Assembly: GCF_000732925.1 (NCBI RefSeq)
Contig: NZ_CP008953.1
Location: 2,480,001-2,544,000 of the forward strand
From: Amycolatopsis japonica
Lineage (GTDB): Bacteria > Actinomycetota > Actinomycetes > Mycobacteriales > Pseudonocardiaceae
DNA: 64,000 nt
Reading direction: 5' to 3'
The notes under the pieces were generated by a model, which ran no database searches, was not told where the DNA came from, and saw nothing but the letters and a program-made list of their open reading frames with translations. The position numbers and the translations under genes were made by a program. This document shows positions 27,284-35,133 of the stretch, piece after piece. The first letter of the stretch is position 1, and each line of letters opens with the position of its first letter.

Positions 27284-30094
27284 ATGCACGTGAAATCAGT
27301 GAGCAGAGCGGACGGCGACGTCCGCGCGGGGGCATACCCCCGTGCGGAGTTGCTGGTGCTGCGAGACTTCTTGAAGGAAACCGAACAGGGAAACGCCGTC
27401 GCGGCGGTGGTCACCGGCACCGCCGCGAGCGGGAAAAGTGAACTCCTGCACGCATTCGGGCAACAATGCGCTGAAGCGGAAGCAACGGTACTGAGCGCGC
27501 TTTGCGTGGAAGCGGAGAAGGATCTTCCGTTGACCGCGCTGTTCCAGCTTTTCCGCGGCCCGGCACTGTCCGAAGACCTGCGCGTGAAGGCCGCGGACCT
27601 GCTCACCCGGGCGGAGGAGACCGGGCTGACCGGGCGGCCCAGCACGCACCTGATGCTCGACCTGCTGGAGCTCGTACGCGAGCTCGCCGCGCGCCGCCCG
27701 GTCGTGGTGCTCGTCGACGACTTCCACCATGTGGACACCCCGTCGTTGCACTGGCTGATGTTCCTCATGCGCCGCATGCGCACGATGAACGTGCTCATAG
27801 TGCTGACGGAGTCGTTGTCCGCCAAGCAGACATTGCCCTTGCTGGGCGCCGAGTACCTCCGGCTCCCGCACTGCCGCCGGATCCGGCTGAAGCCGCTGGG
27901 CCGCGACGAGGTGGCCCGGTTCGTCCCACCCGGACAGGACGACACCCTGGTACAGGGCCTGCATGAGCTCAGCGGCGGGAATCCGTTGCTGGCACAGGCA
28001 CTCCTCGAAGATCTCCGTGCCTCGGGCGTACCCCTCGCGCCCGAGACCCGGCCGATCCCCGGGGATCACTACTGCCAGGCGGTGGCGGCGTGTCTCCAGC
28101 GCGGCGACCAGGACACCCGGACCCTCGCCGGGGTCCTCGCGGTGCTGGGCAAGGGAGAAACGGTCTGCCTCGCCGTCCGGGTGGCCGGGATGGACCAGCG
28201 CACCGCCGGCCGCGCGATCACCCTCCTGCACCAGGTCGGCCTGCTCGACGCCGGCTGGTTCCGGCATCCGATGACGGTGACCGCGGTACTGGCCGACGTC
28301 CCGGTCCCGGAACGCGCGCGGTTGCACGAACGTGCCGCCGTGCTCCTGCACCACGACGGCGCCGGCGCGCTCGAGGTCGCCCGCCACCTCGTCGCGGCCG
28401 ACCGGGCCGAGCGGCCGTGGGCGGTGCCCGTGCTGCGCACCGCGGCCGAACTGGCCAAAGTGGACAACCAGACCTCGTTCGCCGTCCAATGCCTGAAACT
28501 GGCCTGCCGGTCGTGCGGGGACGAAGCGCTCGAAGTCGAGATGGTGACCCAGCTCGCCGGTCTGGAATGGCGGAACAACCCGGCCGTCGGCGCCGTGCAC
28601 ACCGACCACCTCTACGAGATCTTCCTCGCCGGGAACCTCCCGGTGCGGGCCGCCGCCATCCTGGTGCGGTTCCTGCTGTGGCACGGCCGCACCGGGGAAG
28701 CGGGCGAGGTGCTCGACAGGCTCGCCACCATGGAGCCCTCGGCCGACGATCGCACCGAAGCGGAACTGCGCATCACCCGCCTGTTCATTCTCTGTTCGTA
28801 TCCCGTTCTGCGCGACAAGCTGCCCGCCCCGGCCGCGAAGGACCGCGTTCCCGCGCAATCCTTCGACCCCAACGTCCAGGCCGCGATGGCGTTGAGCCGG
28901 ATCGTCACCAACGGCCCGGACGACGACGCCATCGCGTCGGCCGAGAACGTGCTGAAGAGCATCCAGCTCGGCGACACGATGGTCGAATCCGTACGCAGCG
29001 CGCTGTTCGCGCTCATCTACGCCGACCGGCTCGACAAGGCGGTGCCGTGGTGCGAGCTGCTGCAGCAGGAGGCCGCCGACTGCGACGCGCCCAGCTGGCA
29101 GGCCGTGTTCGCGGCCGCGAGGGCGGAAATGGCGCTGCGCCAGGGAGATCTGGTGACGGCGGAGAAGCAGGCCAAGGCGGCCTTGACGTTCATCACACCG
29201 CAGAGCTGGGGCGTGGCCGTCGGAGTCCCGCTGGCGACGCTGTGCCTGGCCGCCGTCGGAATGGGCAAATTCGAGGAGGCGGCCGCGCATATCAACCAGC
29301 CGGTGCCCGCCTCGATGCTGCAGACCCGGTTCGGCCTGCACTACCTGCGCGCCCGCGGCAGGCTCTACCTGGAGACCGACCGGGTGCACGCGGCGCTCGG
29401 CGACTTCGTCCTCTGCGGGGAACTCAGCAAGAGCTGGGATTTCGACCTGCCGGTGCTGGTGCCCTGGCGCGGTGACACGGCCGAGGCGTACCTTCGGCTC
29501 GGCATGCCGGAGAAGGCCAAGTCCCTTTTGGACGAACAACTCGCGAAGCTCGCCGGCTCGACGTCGCATGTGCGGGGAATCTCGTTGCGGCTCAAGGCCA
29601 AGATCGCCGAACCGCAGAAGCGGCCCGAACTGCTGCGTGAAGCGGTGAAGATCTTCCAGGCGGGCGGTATCCGCCTCGAACTCGCCCGCGCGCTTGGCGA
29701 TCTCAGCCGCGCGCACTACACCCTCGCCGAGTCGGGCCGTGCGCGCACGGTGGCCCGCCAGGCATGGCACATCGCGAAGGGTTGCCACGCCGAGGTGATC
29801 TGTCGCGATCTGCGTCTCGACGGAACGGCCGACGAGGGGAAGCCGGTCTCCACAACGGCGGACATCGCCGCGTCGAGCGTCGAACGCGAGCTCATCGAAT
29901 CGCTGAGCGAGGCCGAGCGAAGGGTCGCCGGGCTGGCTTCACTCGGGCACACGAACCGGGCGATCGCGAGCAAGCTCTACATCACGGTGAGCACGGTCGA
30001 ACAGCATCTCACCCGTGTCTACCGCAAACTGGACGTCAACCGGCGGCGGGATCTGCCGTCGTGGCTCCAGGTCTCGGTCGTCAACAGCGCCTGA
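27284..30094 (+). CDS. LAL-family (large ATP-binding LuxR) pathway activator
   Basis: The product is 936 aa from ATG 27284, with a G-rich stretch upstream; GTG 27290 is an alternative and the frame stays open to 27215. The N-terminal AAA-type ATPase has P-loop GTAASGKSELL near residue 45 and a Walker B VVVLVDDFHHVD. The middle is helical and TPR-like. The C-terminus (about 875-935) is a LuxR HTH: SEAERRVAGLASLGHTNRAIA, then VSTVEQHLTRVYRKL. LAL regulators are typical activators of type I PKS clusters. The position at the left edge of the guanidine/C5N polyketide genes makes it the likely activator, perhaps through the phased GGGG repeats found before several of those genes. It ends in a strong bidirectional hairpin. 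Confidence 0.92.
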   Translation: MHVKSVSRADGDVRAGAYPRAELLVLRDFLKETEQGNAVAAVVTGTAASGKSELLHAFGQQCAEAEATVLSALCVEAEKDLPLTALFQLFRGPALSEDLRVKAADLLTRAEETGLTGRPSTHLMLDLLELVRELAARRPVVVLVDDFHHVDTPSLHWLMFLMRRMRTMNVLIVLTESLSAKQTLPLLGAEYLRLPHCRRIRLKPLGRDEVARFVPPGQDDTLVQGLHELSGGNPLLAQALLEDLRASGVPLAPETRPIPGDHYCQAVAACLQRGDQDTRTLAGVLAVLGKGETVCLAVRVAGMDQRTAGRAITLLHQVGLLDAGWFRHPMTVTAVLADVPVPERARLHERAAVLLHHDGAGALEVARHLVAADRAERPWAVPVLRTAAELAKVDNQTSFAVQCLKLACRSCGDEALEVEMVTQLAGLEWRNNPAVGAVHTDHLYEIFLAGNLPVRAAAILVRFLLWHGRTGEAGEVLDRLATMEPSADDRTEAELRITRLFILCSYPVLRDKLPAPAAKDRVPAQSFDPNVQAAMALSRIVTNGPDDDAIASAENVLKSIQLGDTMVESVRSALFALIYADRLDKAVPWCELLQQEAADCDAPSWQAVFAAARAEMALRQGDLVTAEKQAKAALTFITPQSWGVAVGVPLATLCLAAVGMGKFEEAAAHINQPVPASMLQTRFGLHYLRARGRLYLETDRVHAALGDFVLCGELSKSWDFDLPVLVPWRGDTAEAYLRLGMPEKAKSLLDEQLAKLAGSTSHVRGISLRLKAKIAEPQKRPELLREAVKIFQAGGIRLELARALGDLSRAHYTLAESGRARTVARQAWHIAKGCHAEVICRDLRLDGTADEGKPVSTTADIAASSVERELIESLSEAERRVAGLASLGHTNRAIASKLYITVSTVEQHLTRVYRKLDVNRRRDLPSWLQVSVVNSA

Positions 30095-30100
30095 ACGTGA

Positions 30101-30146
30101 ACGACGAAGGTCTCCTTACCCCGCAAGGTAAGGAGACCTTCGTCGT
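30101..30146. terminator. Perfect 20-bp bidirectional terminator hairpin
   Basis: 30101-30120 pairs perfectly with 30127-30146 around a 6-nt loop, between the convergent LAL and methyltransferase genes. This stem shares no core with the other hairpin families here. Confidence 0.85.
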
Positions 30147-30151
30147 TTCGT

Positions 30152-30967
30152 CTACTTGACGGCGGTGACGGCCGCCATCGTGCCCGCCCACCAGTAGGTG
30201 CAGTCGGCCGGCGGCTTCAGGTCGCGGACGACCTCCACCCGGAACGAGCTGAAATGGTCGAGCAGGGCACGCTGGTGCGCCCGGCTCAGTGAGTCGATTT
30301 CGTTGGTGTAGTAGGAGAAGACGCCGCCGGGGCGAAGATGGGCGGCGGCGTGCTCGAAGAATTCGGCGGCCAGCACGATGGCCTTCGGGCCCAGGGTCCT
30401 GGCGAATTCCCGTTCATCGGTCGGATAGGTGTCGTAAAGGATCGCGTCGTACTGGCCGAGGCCGCCGAGCACGTCCTGCCAGGCGCCGAGTTCCAGCCGG
30501 ATATCGCGATCCGGCCACTGGGAGCGCCATTTCTCGAACTCGGCCTTCACCTCGGAGTTGATTTCGATCAGGGTGTGCGACCGGACGCCCGCGTCCTGGA
30601 CGTAGGTGGCCGAAATACCCATCCCGAAACCGACTTCGAGCAGATCGCCGCCGTTCGCCGCGGCGTTTTCCGCCAGCACCTTCATCAGCGGCCGCTCCCA
30701 GTTCTGCATCACCTGCTGGCCCTGGATGAGCAGCTGCGTCGGATCGCTGTAGTCCGCCGTGCTGTCCTGCCAGTTCCGGCGGATCAGCGGCCGGTGCGAG
30801 CCCTCGACGAATTCCTGCTGGATGGTGTCGAGGTGTTCCAGATCGCTCGCGAACTCGAACACCGCGCGGCCGAGAAGGAGGTTGCGCTGGCCGGGCCCCT
30901 TGGCCCGGAGGAAGTCGTCCCTGACCGGGTCCACCGTTATCTTGAATTCCTTGAAGTTCCGTTGCAT
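30152..30967 (-). CDS. Guanidino N-methyltransferase (guanidinoacetate-methyltransferase-like)
   Basis: The product is 271 aa from ATG 30967 with AGGAGA eleven nucleotides upstream; the frame extends to 31120 but without coding character. The SAM motif I is LLEVGFGMGISATYVQ. Further hallmarks of the GAMT/arginine N-methyltransferase-2 family are ILYDTYPTDER, LRPGGVFSYYTNE and PPADCTYWW. Family knowledge: GAMT methylates the guanidine of guanidinoacetate. ECO-0501 is described as carrying an N-methylguanidino terminus, so this enzyme probably methylates a guanidino group of arginine, 4-guanidinobutyrate or the finished chain. It is convergent with the LAL gene and divergent from the next membrane-protein gene. 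A GGAATAGGGG repeat pair lies about 115 nt upstream of the start. Confidence 0.88.
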   Translation of the reverse strand: MQRNFKEFKITVDPVRDDFLRAKGPGQRNLLLGRAVFEFASDLEHLDTIQQEFVEGSHRPLIRRNWQDSTADYSDPTQLLIQGQQVMQNWERPLMKVLAENAAANGGDLLEVGFGMGISATYVQDAGVRSHTLIEINSEVKAEFEKWRSQWPDRDIRLELGAWQDVLGGLGQYDAILYDTYPTDEREFARTLGPKAIVLAAEFFEHAAAHLRPGGVFSYYTNEIDSLSRAHQRALLDHFSSFRVEVVRDLKPPADCTYWWAGTMAAVTAVK

Positions 30968-31080
30968 TCTGGTATATCTCCTACGGTCACGCGAGTTCCT
31001 TTCCCTCTCACGGTATCGGTGATCTTGGTTCCGTGCCGAAATGCAGGGGGTGACTTGACCACTGAACGGCACTGACGTCG

Positions 31081-31104
31081 GGAATAGGGGTTTTGGAATA
31101 GGGG
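31081..31104. promoter_or_regulatory. GGAATAGGGG direct repeat in a divergent promoter
   Basis: Two identical decamers GGAATAGGGG (31081-31090 and 31095-31104) lie between the methyltransferase gene and the VC0807-like gene. They share the AGGGG core with repeats at 31847, 37950 and 45546, but the period here is 14 bp instead of 10 or 20. Confidence 0.4.
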
Positions 31105-31149
31105 GTGAACTTCTCCGCACGGGCGGTTTCCCCGTGATAGGAACTTCAC

Positions 31150-31839
31150 ATGCCGGGGGAAACGAAGAACCAGGAAACCGACGGACGCGGCGCGCGCACG
31201 CGCTCCCTCGTCTCGTTGATCGCCGACGTCACCGTGCCGGTCGTCGTCTACTACGTACTGCTCGCCTTCGGCTGGAGCAGCGGCTCCGCCTTGGTGGCGG
31301 CCACGATCGCCATCGGCGTCCTCGTGCTCGCCGTCGCGGTGAAGGAACGCAAGGTCGACGGCTTCGGAGTGTTCGTCCTCGTCGTCTGCGCGGTGACCCT
31401 GCTGGTCTCCCTGGTGAGCGGGGACGAACGCCTGCTGCTGGCCAAGGATCCCTTCACCAGCGGCCTGGCCGGGATCGCCTTCCTCGGCAGCCTCGCCTTC
31501 GGGAAACCGGTGACCTTCTTCATCTCCCGGCGGATCCGGGCGCTGACCCCGGCTCGCCGCGCGGGCTGGGACCGGCTGTACGACACGGAACCCGAGTTCC
31601 GCAAACTGCACCGGGTCTCCACTGCGGGCTGGGGCGTGGTCCTGGTCGCCGAATCCGCCGCACGGCTCGTCCTGATCTACCTGCTGCCCGCGTCGGTGAT
31701 GGTCGGCCTGTCCACCGCGATCGAGCTGACCGCGATCACCGGTGTGGTCGCCTGGACCGTCTGGTACCGGCGGCGCTCCGCCGGCCGGGGCCTGGAAAAG
31801 GCGCTTCACAAGGCGGATACCGCGCCCGCGGCTGTCTAA
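31150..31839 (+). CDS. VC0807-like integral membrane protein
   Basis: The product is 229 aa with about six hydrophobic segments (VPVVVYYVLLAFGW, LVAATIAIGVLVLAVAV, GVFVLVVCAVTLLVSLV, GIAFLGSLAF, LIYLLPASVMVGL, ITGVVAWTVWY) and a conserved-looking polar loop (RRAGWDRLYDTEPEFRKLHR). This layout resembles the VC0807 family of bacterial membrane proteins, whose function is unknown. ATG 31150 has AGGAA upstream. It is followed after 108 bp by the flavin monooxygenase gene, with a triple GGGG repeat between them. A role in self-protection or transport is possible but unproven. Confidence 0.75.
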   Translation: MPGETKNQETDGRGARTRSLVSLIADVTVPVVVYYVLLAFGWSSGSALVAATIAIGVLVLAVAVKERKVDGFGVFVLVVCAVTLLVSLVSGDERLLLAKDPFTSGLAGIAFLGSLAFGKPVTFFISRRIRALTPARRAGWDRLYDTEPEFRKLHRVSTAGWGVVLVAESAARLVLIYLLPASVMVGLSTAIELTAITGVVAWTVWYRRRSAGRGLEKALHKADTAPAAV

Positions 31840-31846
31840 AATGGAC

Positions 31847-31872
31847 TAGGGGCGAGTAGGGGAAAGTGAGGG
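31847..31872. promoter_or_regulatory. Triple 10-bp-phased AGGGG repeat before the monooxygenase gene
   Basis: TAGGGG at 31847, TAGGGG at 31857 and TGAGGG at 31867 lie exactly one helical turn apart, about 75-100 nt before the monooxygenase start. The same triple arrangement occurs 45-70 nt before PKS1. Confidence 0.5.
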
Positions 31873-31947
31873 GTTGGTCCCCGCCGGACCCCGTCGTACG
31901 TTTCGGTCGAGACAGTGTGGCCCCGATGACCAGGGAGATCCGCCACG

Positions 31948-33609
31948 ATGACCGCAGCCGATTTCGCGCCCCCGCTGACCACTCTCTGCCCCGATTTCCC
32001 GTTCGCCTACGACGATTGGCTCGCGCATCCGGCCGGGCTCGGCGAACTGCCGCCGGACCGACTCGGACAGGAGGTCGCCGTCGTCGGTGGCGGGATAGCG
32101 GGTGTGGTCGCGGCCTACGAACTGCTGCGTCTCGGCCTGAAACCGGTGGTCTACGAAGCGGGCCAGATCGGCGGCCGGATGCGCTCGATCCCGTTGGCGG
32201 GTGAGGACGGCGCGATCGCGGAGATGGGCGCGATGCGGTTCCCGCCCTCGGCCACCACCCTGTACCGGTACATCGACGAGGTCGGCCTGGAGACCAAGCC
32301 GTTCGCGAACCCGTTGTCCCGCAGTACTTCCACCACGGTGATCAATCTCGACGGCGTGACCTACCGCGCGCGGACCCCGGCGGATCTCCCGTCGGTTTTC
32401 CACGAGGTCGACGACGCCTGGCACAAGGCACTGCAGGAACTGGCCGATCTGTCCACCATGCGCGACGCCATCCGGATGCGCGACACCGCCATGGTGAAGG
32501 CGATCTGGAACCGGCTGCTGCCCGAACTCGACGACCAGTCCTTCTACGGTTTCCTGGCGCGGTCGACGGCGTTCGCCTCCTTCCGCCATCGCGAGATCTT
32601 CGGTCAGGTCGGCTTCGGAACCGGCGGCTGGGACACCGACTTCCCCAACTCGGTACTGGAGATCCTCCGCGTCATCTACACCGGCGTCGAAGAGGGGCCG
32701 CGGCAGATCATCGGCGGTTGCCAGCAACTCCCGCGGCGGCTGTGGAACCACGCGCCCGCTTCGGCGCGCTTCTGGCCGGCCGGGACGTCGGTCGCTTCGC
32801 TGCACGATGGATCGCCGCGTCCAGCCGTCATCGGGTTGCGCCCGGCGGGGGACGGGTTCGCCGTCGAGGACGAAAACGGTGACGTGCGGACCTATCCGGC
32901 CGTGGTCTTCACCGCGCAGCACCGGGTGCTGCTCACCAAGATCGCCGGAGTGCGCCCTCTGCTGCCCGCGAACGTGTGGACCGCACTGGAACGCACGCAC
33001 TACATGGGCGCTTCGAAGTTGTTCGTCCCGGTCGACCGGCCGTTCTGGCACGACGTCGATCCGCGCACCGGCGAGGAACTGATGGGGATGACCCTGACCG
33101 ATCGGACCCCGCGCAGCGTCTACCTGTTCGACGACGGACCGGATTCGCCGGCCGCGCTGTGCCTTTCCTATACCTGGAACGACGATTCTCTCAAGTTCGC
33201 GACACTCGGCCCGGCCGAGCGGCTCGAACTCGCACTGGACGCGCTCGCCGACATCTACCCGGGTGTCGACATCCGCTCCCACATCACCGGCGACCCGGTC
33301 ACCGTCACCTGGGAGAACGAGCCGAACTTCCAAGGCGCGTTCAAGGCGAACCTGCCGGGGCAGTATCGCTACCAGCGTCGCTTGTTCACCCATTTCCGGC
33401 AAGACGACCTTCCCGCCGCCCAGCGCGGCCTGTTCCTCGCCGGTGACGACATCTCGTGGATGGGTGGCTTCGCCGAAGGGGCGGTCACCAGCGCGCTCAA
33501 CGCGGTGTGGGGGACGCTGCGCCATCTCGGCGGGGCCACCGACCCGCGTAACCCCGGGCCCGGCGACGTCTTCGACCACATCGCGCCGATCGAACTGCCC
33601 GAGTCCTGA
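31948..33609 (+). CDS. FAD-dependent L-amino acid monooxygenase, probable arginine 2-monooxygenase
   Basis: The product is 553 aa; ATG 31948 has GGGAGA upstream. The FAD-binding Rossmann motif VAVVGGGIAGVVAAYEL is at about residues 43-59, followed by VVYEAGQIGGRM and the substrate-side motif EMGAMRFPPS. The C-terminus has the FAD-contact segment SWMGGFAEGAVTSAL. The layout fits the flavin amine oxidase/tryptophan 2-monooxygenase group. Family knowledge: related enzymes in guanidino-starter polyketide pathways convert arginine to 4-guanidinobutyramide. The neighbouring guanidine methyltransferase and bare loading ACP support that role. The amidohydrolase, starter-CoA ligase and acyltransferase normally needed next are not clearly present here. 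A bidirectional terminator follows. Confidence 0.88.
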   Translation: MTAADFAPPLTTLCPDFPFAYDDWLAHPAGLGELPPDRLGQEVAVVGGGIAGVVAAYELLRLGLKPVVYEAGQIGGRMRSIPLAGEDGAIAEMGAMRFPPSATTLYRYIDEVGLETKPFANPLSRSTSTTVINLDGVTYRARTPADLPSVFHEVDDAWHKALQELADLSTMRDAIRMRDTAMVKAIWNRLLPELDDQSFYGFLARSTAFASFRHREIFGQVGFGTGGWDTDFPNSVLEILRVIYTGVEEGPRQIIGGCQQLPRRLWNHAPASARFWPAGTSVASLHDGSPRPAVIGLRPAGDGFAVEDENGDVRTYPAVVFTAQHRVLLTKIAGVRPLLPANVWTALERTHYMGASKLFVPVDRPFWHDVDPRTGEELMGMTLTDRTPRSVYLFDDGPDSPAALCLSYTWNDDSLKFATLGPAERLELALDALADIYPGVDIRSHITGDPVTVTWENEPNFQGAFKANLPGQYRYQRRLFTHFRQDDLPAAQRGLFLAGDDISWMGGFAEGAVTSALNAVWGTLRHLGGATDPRNPGPGDVFDHIAPIELPES

Positions 33610-33619
33610 ACGGGTCGAG

Positions 33620-33658
33620 GCCCGGTCCGGCGACTGGGGGATAGTCGACGGACCGGGC
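33620..33658. terminator. Bidirectional terminator hairpin
   Basis: 33620-33635 pairs with 33643-33658 over 16 bp with one mismatch and a 7-nt loop, between the convergent monooxygenase and membrane-protein genes. Confidence 0.75.
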
Positions 33659-33672
33659 AGGCGAGACAGTGC

Positions 33673-34212
33673 TCAGCTCGCGTAACTGGGGGTTCGCTGA
33701 GCCTGCCTGAGTACCTTGGCCCGGTACACCCAGACCCCGGCGGTGCGGAAGATGACCATCGTCAGCGCCATGGTGACGAAGAAGGCGGAGACGCCGCCGG
33801 CGTCGATCCCGGTGTCCATCAGGAACTTGCCGAAGTCGGCCGCGAACGAGTGGCTGTGCTCCAGCGTGTAGACGAAGATGAGCCGTCCCACGAGGACGAA
33901 CAGCCACAGTCCCAAGTAGACCCAGCCCGCCCTGGTGTAGACGGCGGATTTCTCCTGGTCCCACTCGACCTTCGTGCCCTTCAGCAATCCCCAGCCGATC
34001 AGGACACCCGCCGCGATGCCGACCAGGCCGGCCAGTGAGTTCGGCGTGGTCAGCTTGAGGTCGTAGAGGACTGCCCAGCCCACCAGCGCGCACGTGAAGA
34101 ACGGCAGGATCAGGATGACCAGGTGGGCCTTGTGGCGACCGATGTGCGTGAACAGCACCAGCGCCAGCAGTACGCCGCTCAGGATGAGGGCGTTTCGCAT
34201 GGCTTCACTCAT
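33673..34212 (-). CDS. Membrane protein, DUF1453/CcdC-like
   Basis: The product is 179 aa from ATG 34212 with AAGGAG five nucleotides upstream. About five transmembrane segments are visible (LILSGVLLALVLF, LVILILPFFTCALVGWAVL, LAGLVGIAAGVLIGWGLL, WVYLGLWLFVLVGRLIFVY, AFFVTMALTMVIFRT), with a short GRHKAHL loop. It resembles the other small membrane protein at 37320-37808 in size and in the L-V-G-R/R-G loop, so the two may be related. The family function is unknown. It is divergent from the response regulator across a palindrome-rich 177-bp gap, suggesting shared control by the two-component system. Confidence 0.65.
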   Translation of the reverse strand: MSEAMRNALILSGVLLALVLFTHIGRHKAHLVILILPFFTCALVGWAVLYDLKLTTPNSLAGLVGIAAGVLIGWGLLKGTKVEWDQEKSAVYTRAGWVYLGLWLFVLVGRLIFVYTLEHSHSFAADFGKFLMDTGIDAGGVSAFFVTMALTMVIFRTAGVWVYRAKVLRQAQRTPSYAS

Positions 34213-34282
34213 CAAAACTCCTTCGAAAGACTCCCCATCCGGCAGTTCGATGCCGGTTGTCCCGAAATCTAGGGCGAACGGC

Positions 34283-34344
34283 CGCGCCGATCATCGGCGC
34301 GCGGGTGGGAATCCGGTTGGAGATCGGCGTCCACCTCGAGGTGG
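34283..34344. promoter_or_regulatory. Two palindromes in the divergent promoter of the response regulator
   Basis: CGCGCCGAT-C-ATCGGCGCG (34283-34301) and the perfect palindrome CCACCTCGAGGTGG (34331-34344) lie between the membrane-protein gene and the response regulator, the second 45 nt before ATG 34390. Either could be an operator for the NarL-type regulator; this is inferred from position only. Confidence 0.4.
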
Positions 34345-34389
34345 AGTGCCGTGTGGCGCGGACCGGTGAGGGCAGGCCATGATGCAGGC

Positions 34390-35058
34390 ATGGTCGAAGA
34401 AGTGCCCCCGGTCCGGATCGTGATCGCCGAAGACCAGGCGGCGGTACGCGAAGGGCTGGCCCTGCTGGTGGGGACGGTCGCGGGGATCACCGTGGTCGGC
34501 CAGGCGCCCGACGGCGAGGTCGCCGTGCGGCTGGCCGGGGAACTGAGCCCGGACGTCGTGCTGATGGACCTCTCCATGCCCCGGTGCGACGGCGTCGAGG
34601 CGACCCGGCGGATCAAGGAACAGCATCCGGAGATCGAGGTCGTCGTGCTCACCACCTACGCCGACGACGACTGGGTGCTGCGTGCCTTGGAGGCCGGAGC
34701 GCTGGGATACCTGACGAAATCGGCGAACAAGCACGAAATCGGGCGCGCGGTGCACGCGGCCGCGGCGGGACAGGCCCTGCTCGACCCGCGGGTGCAGCGG
34801 CGAGTGCTCGGCGCCGCCCTGGCGCCCGCGCCCGCTTCGGCGCCGCCGCCCGAGGACGACGCGAAGCTCACGAAGCGGGAAGCCCATGTGCTGACGCTGA
34901 TCGCGGCGGGGCGCAGCAACAAGGAGATCGCCGCGGAACTGTTCGTCAGCGAGACGACGGTCAAGAGCCACATCAACCGGATCTTCGCCAAGACGGGGAG
35001 CCGGGATCGGGCGCAGGCGGTTCGTTATGCGTACCAAGCAGGTTACGTGCGGGACTGA
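34390..35058 (+). CDS. NarL/FixJ-family response regulator
   Basis: The product is 222 aa. The receiver domain (about 8-125) has the acidic pair in IVIAEDQ, the phospho-acceptor Asp60 in VVLMDLSMP, Thr in VVVLTTYAD and Lys in LGYLTKSAN. An Ala/Pro linker leads to a LuxR HTH (about 155-218): LTKREAHVLTLIAAGRSNKE and SETTVKSHINRIF. The frame extends upstream to 34351 but ATG 34390 gives the normal receiver start. The cognate kinase is the convergent gene at 35134-36273. The pair sits among biosynthetic genes and may sense envelope stress or the product, as such pairs often do. The target is unknown. Confidence 0.92.
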   Translation: MVEEVPPVRIVIAEDQAAVREGLALLVGTVAGITVVGQAPDGEVAVRLAGELSPDVVLMDLSMPRCDGVEATRRIKEQHPEIEVVVLTTYADDDWVLRALEAGALGYLTKSANKHEIGRAVHAAAAGQALLDPRVQRRVLGAALAPAPASAPPPEDDAKLTKREAHVLTLIAAGRSNKEIAAELFVSETTVKSHINRIFAKTGSRDRAQAVRYAYQAGYVRD

Positions 35059-35121
35059 ATCACGCGAGTTCCGTGCCTGATCACGCGAGTTACGCCTTCA
35101 ATCACGCGAGATCCGCCTGGC
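35059..35121. repeat. Three tandem 21-bp units beginning ATCACGCGAG
   Basis: ATCACGCGAG occurs at 35059, 35080 and 35101, exactly 21 bp apart, followed by TTCCG, TTACG and ATCCG. The array fills most of the 75-bp gap between the convergent response regulator and kinase genes. It has no hairpin symmetry and no coding frame is evident. Confidence 0.65.
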
Positions 35122-35133
35122 GGCACGTTCGCC

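Noticed and set aside
30968-31120. N-terminal extension of the methyltransferase
   Set aside because: ATG 30967 has a good AGGAGA site; the extension is Arg-rich and overlaps the promoter repeats.
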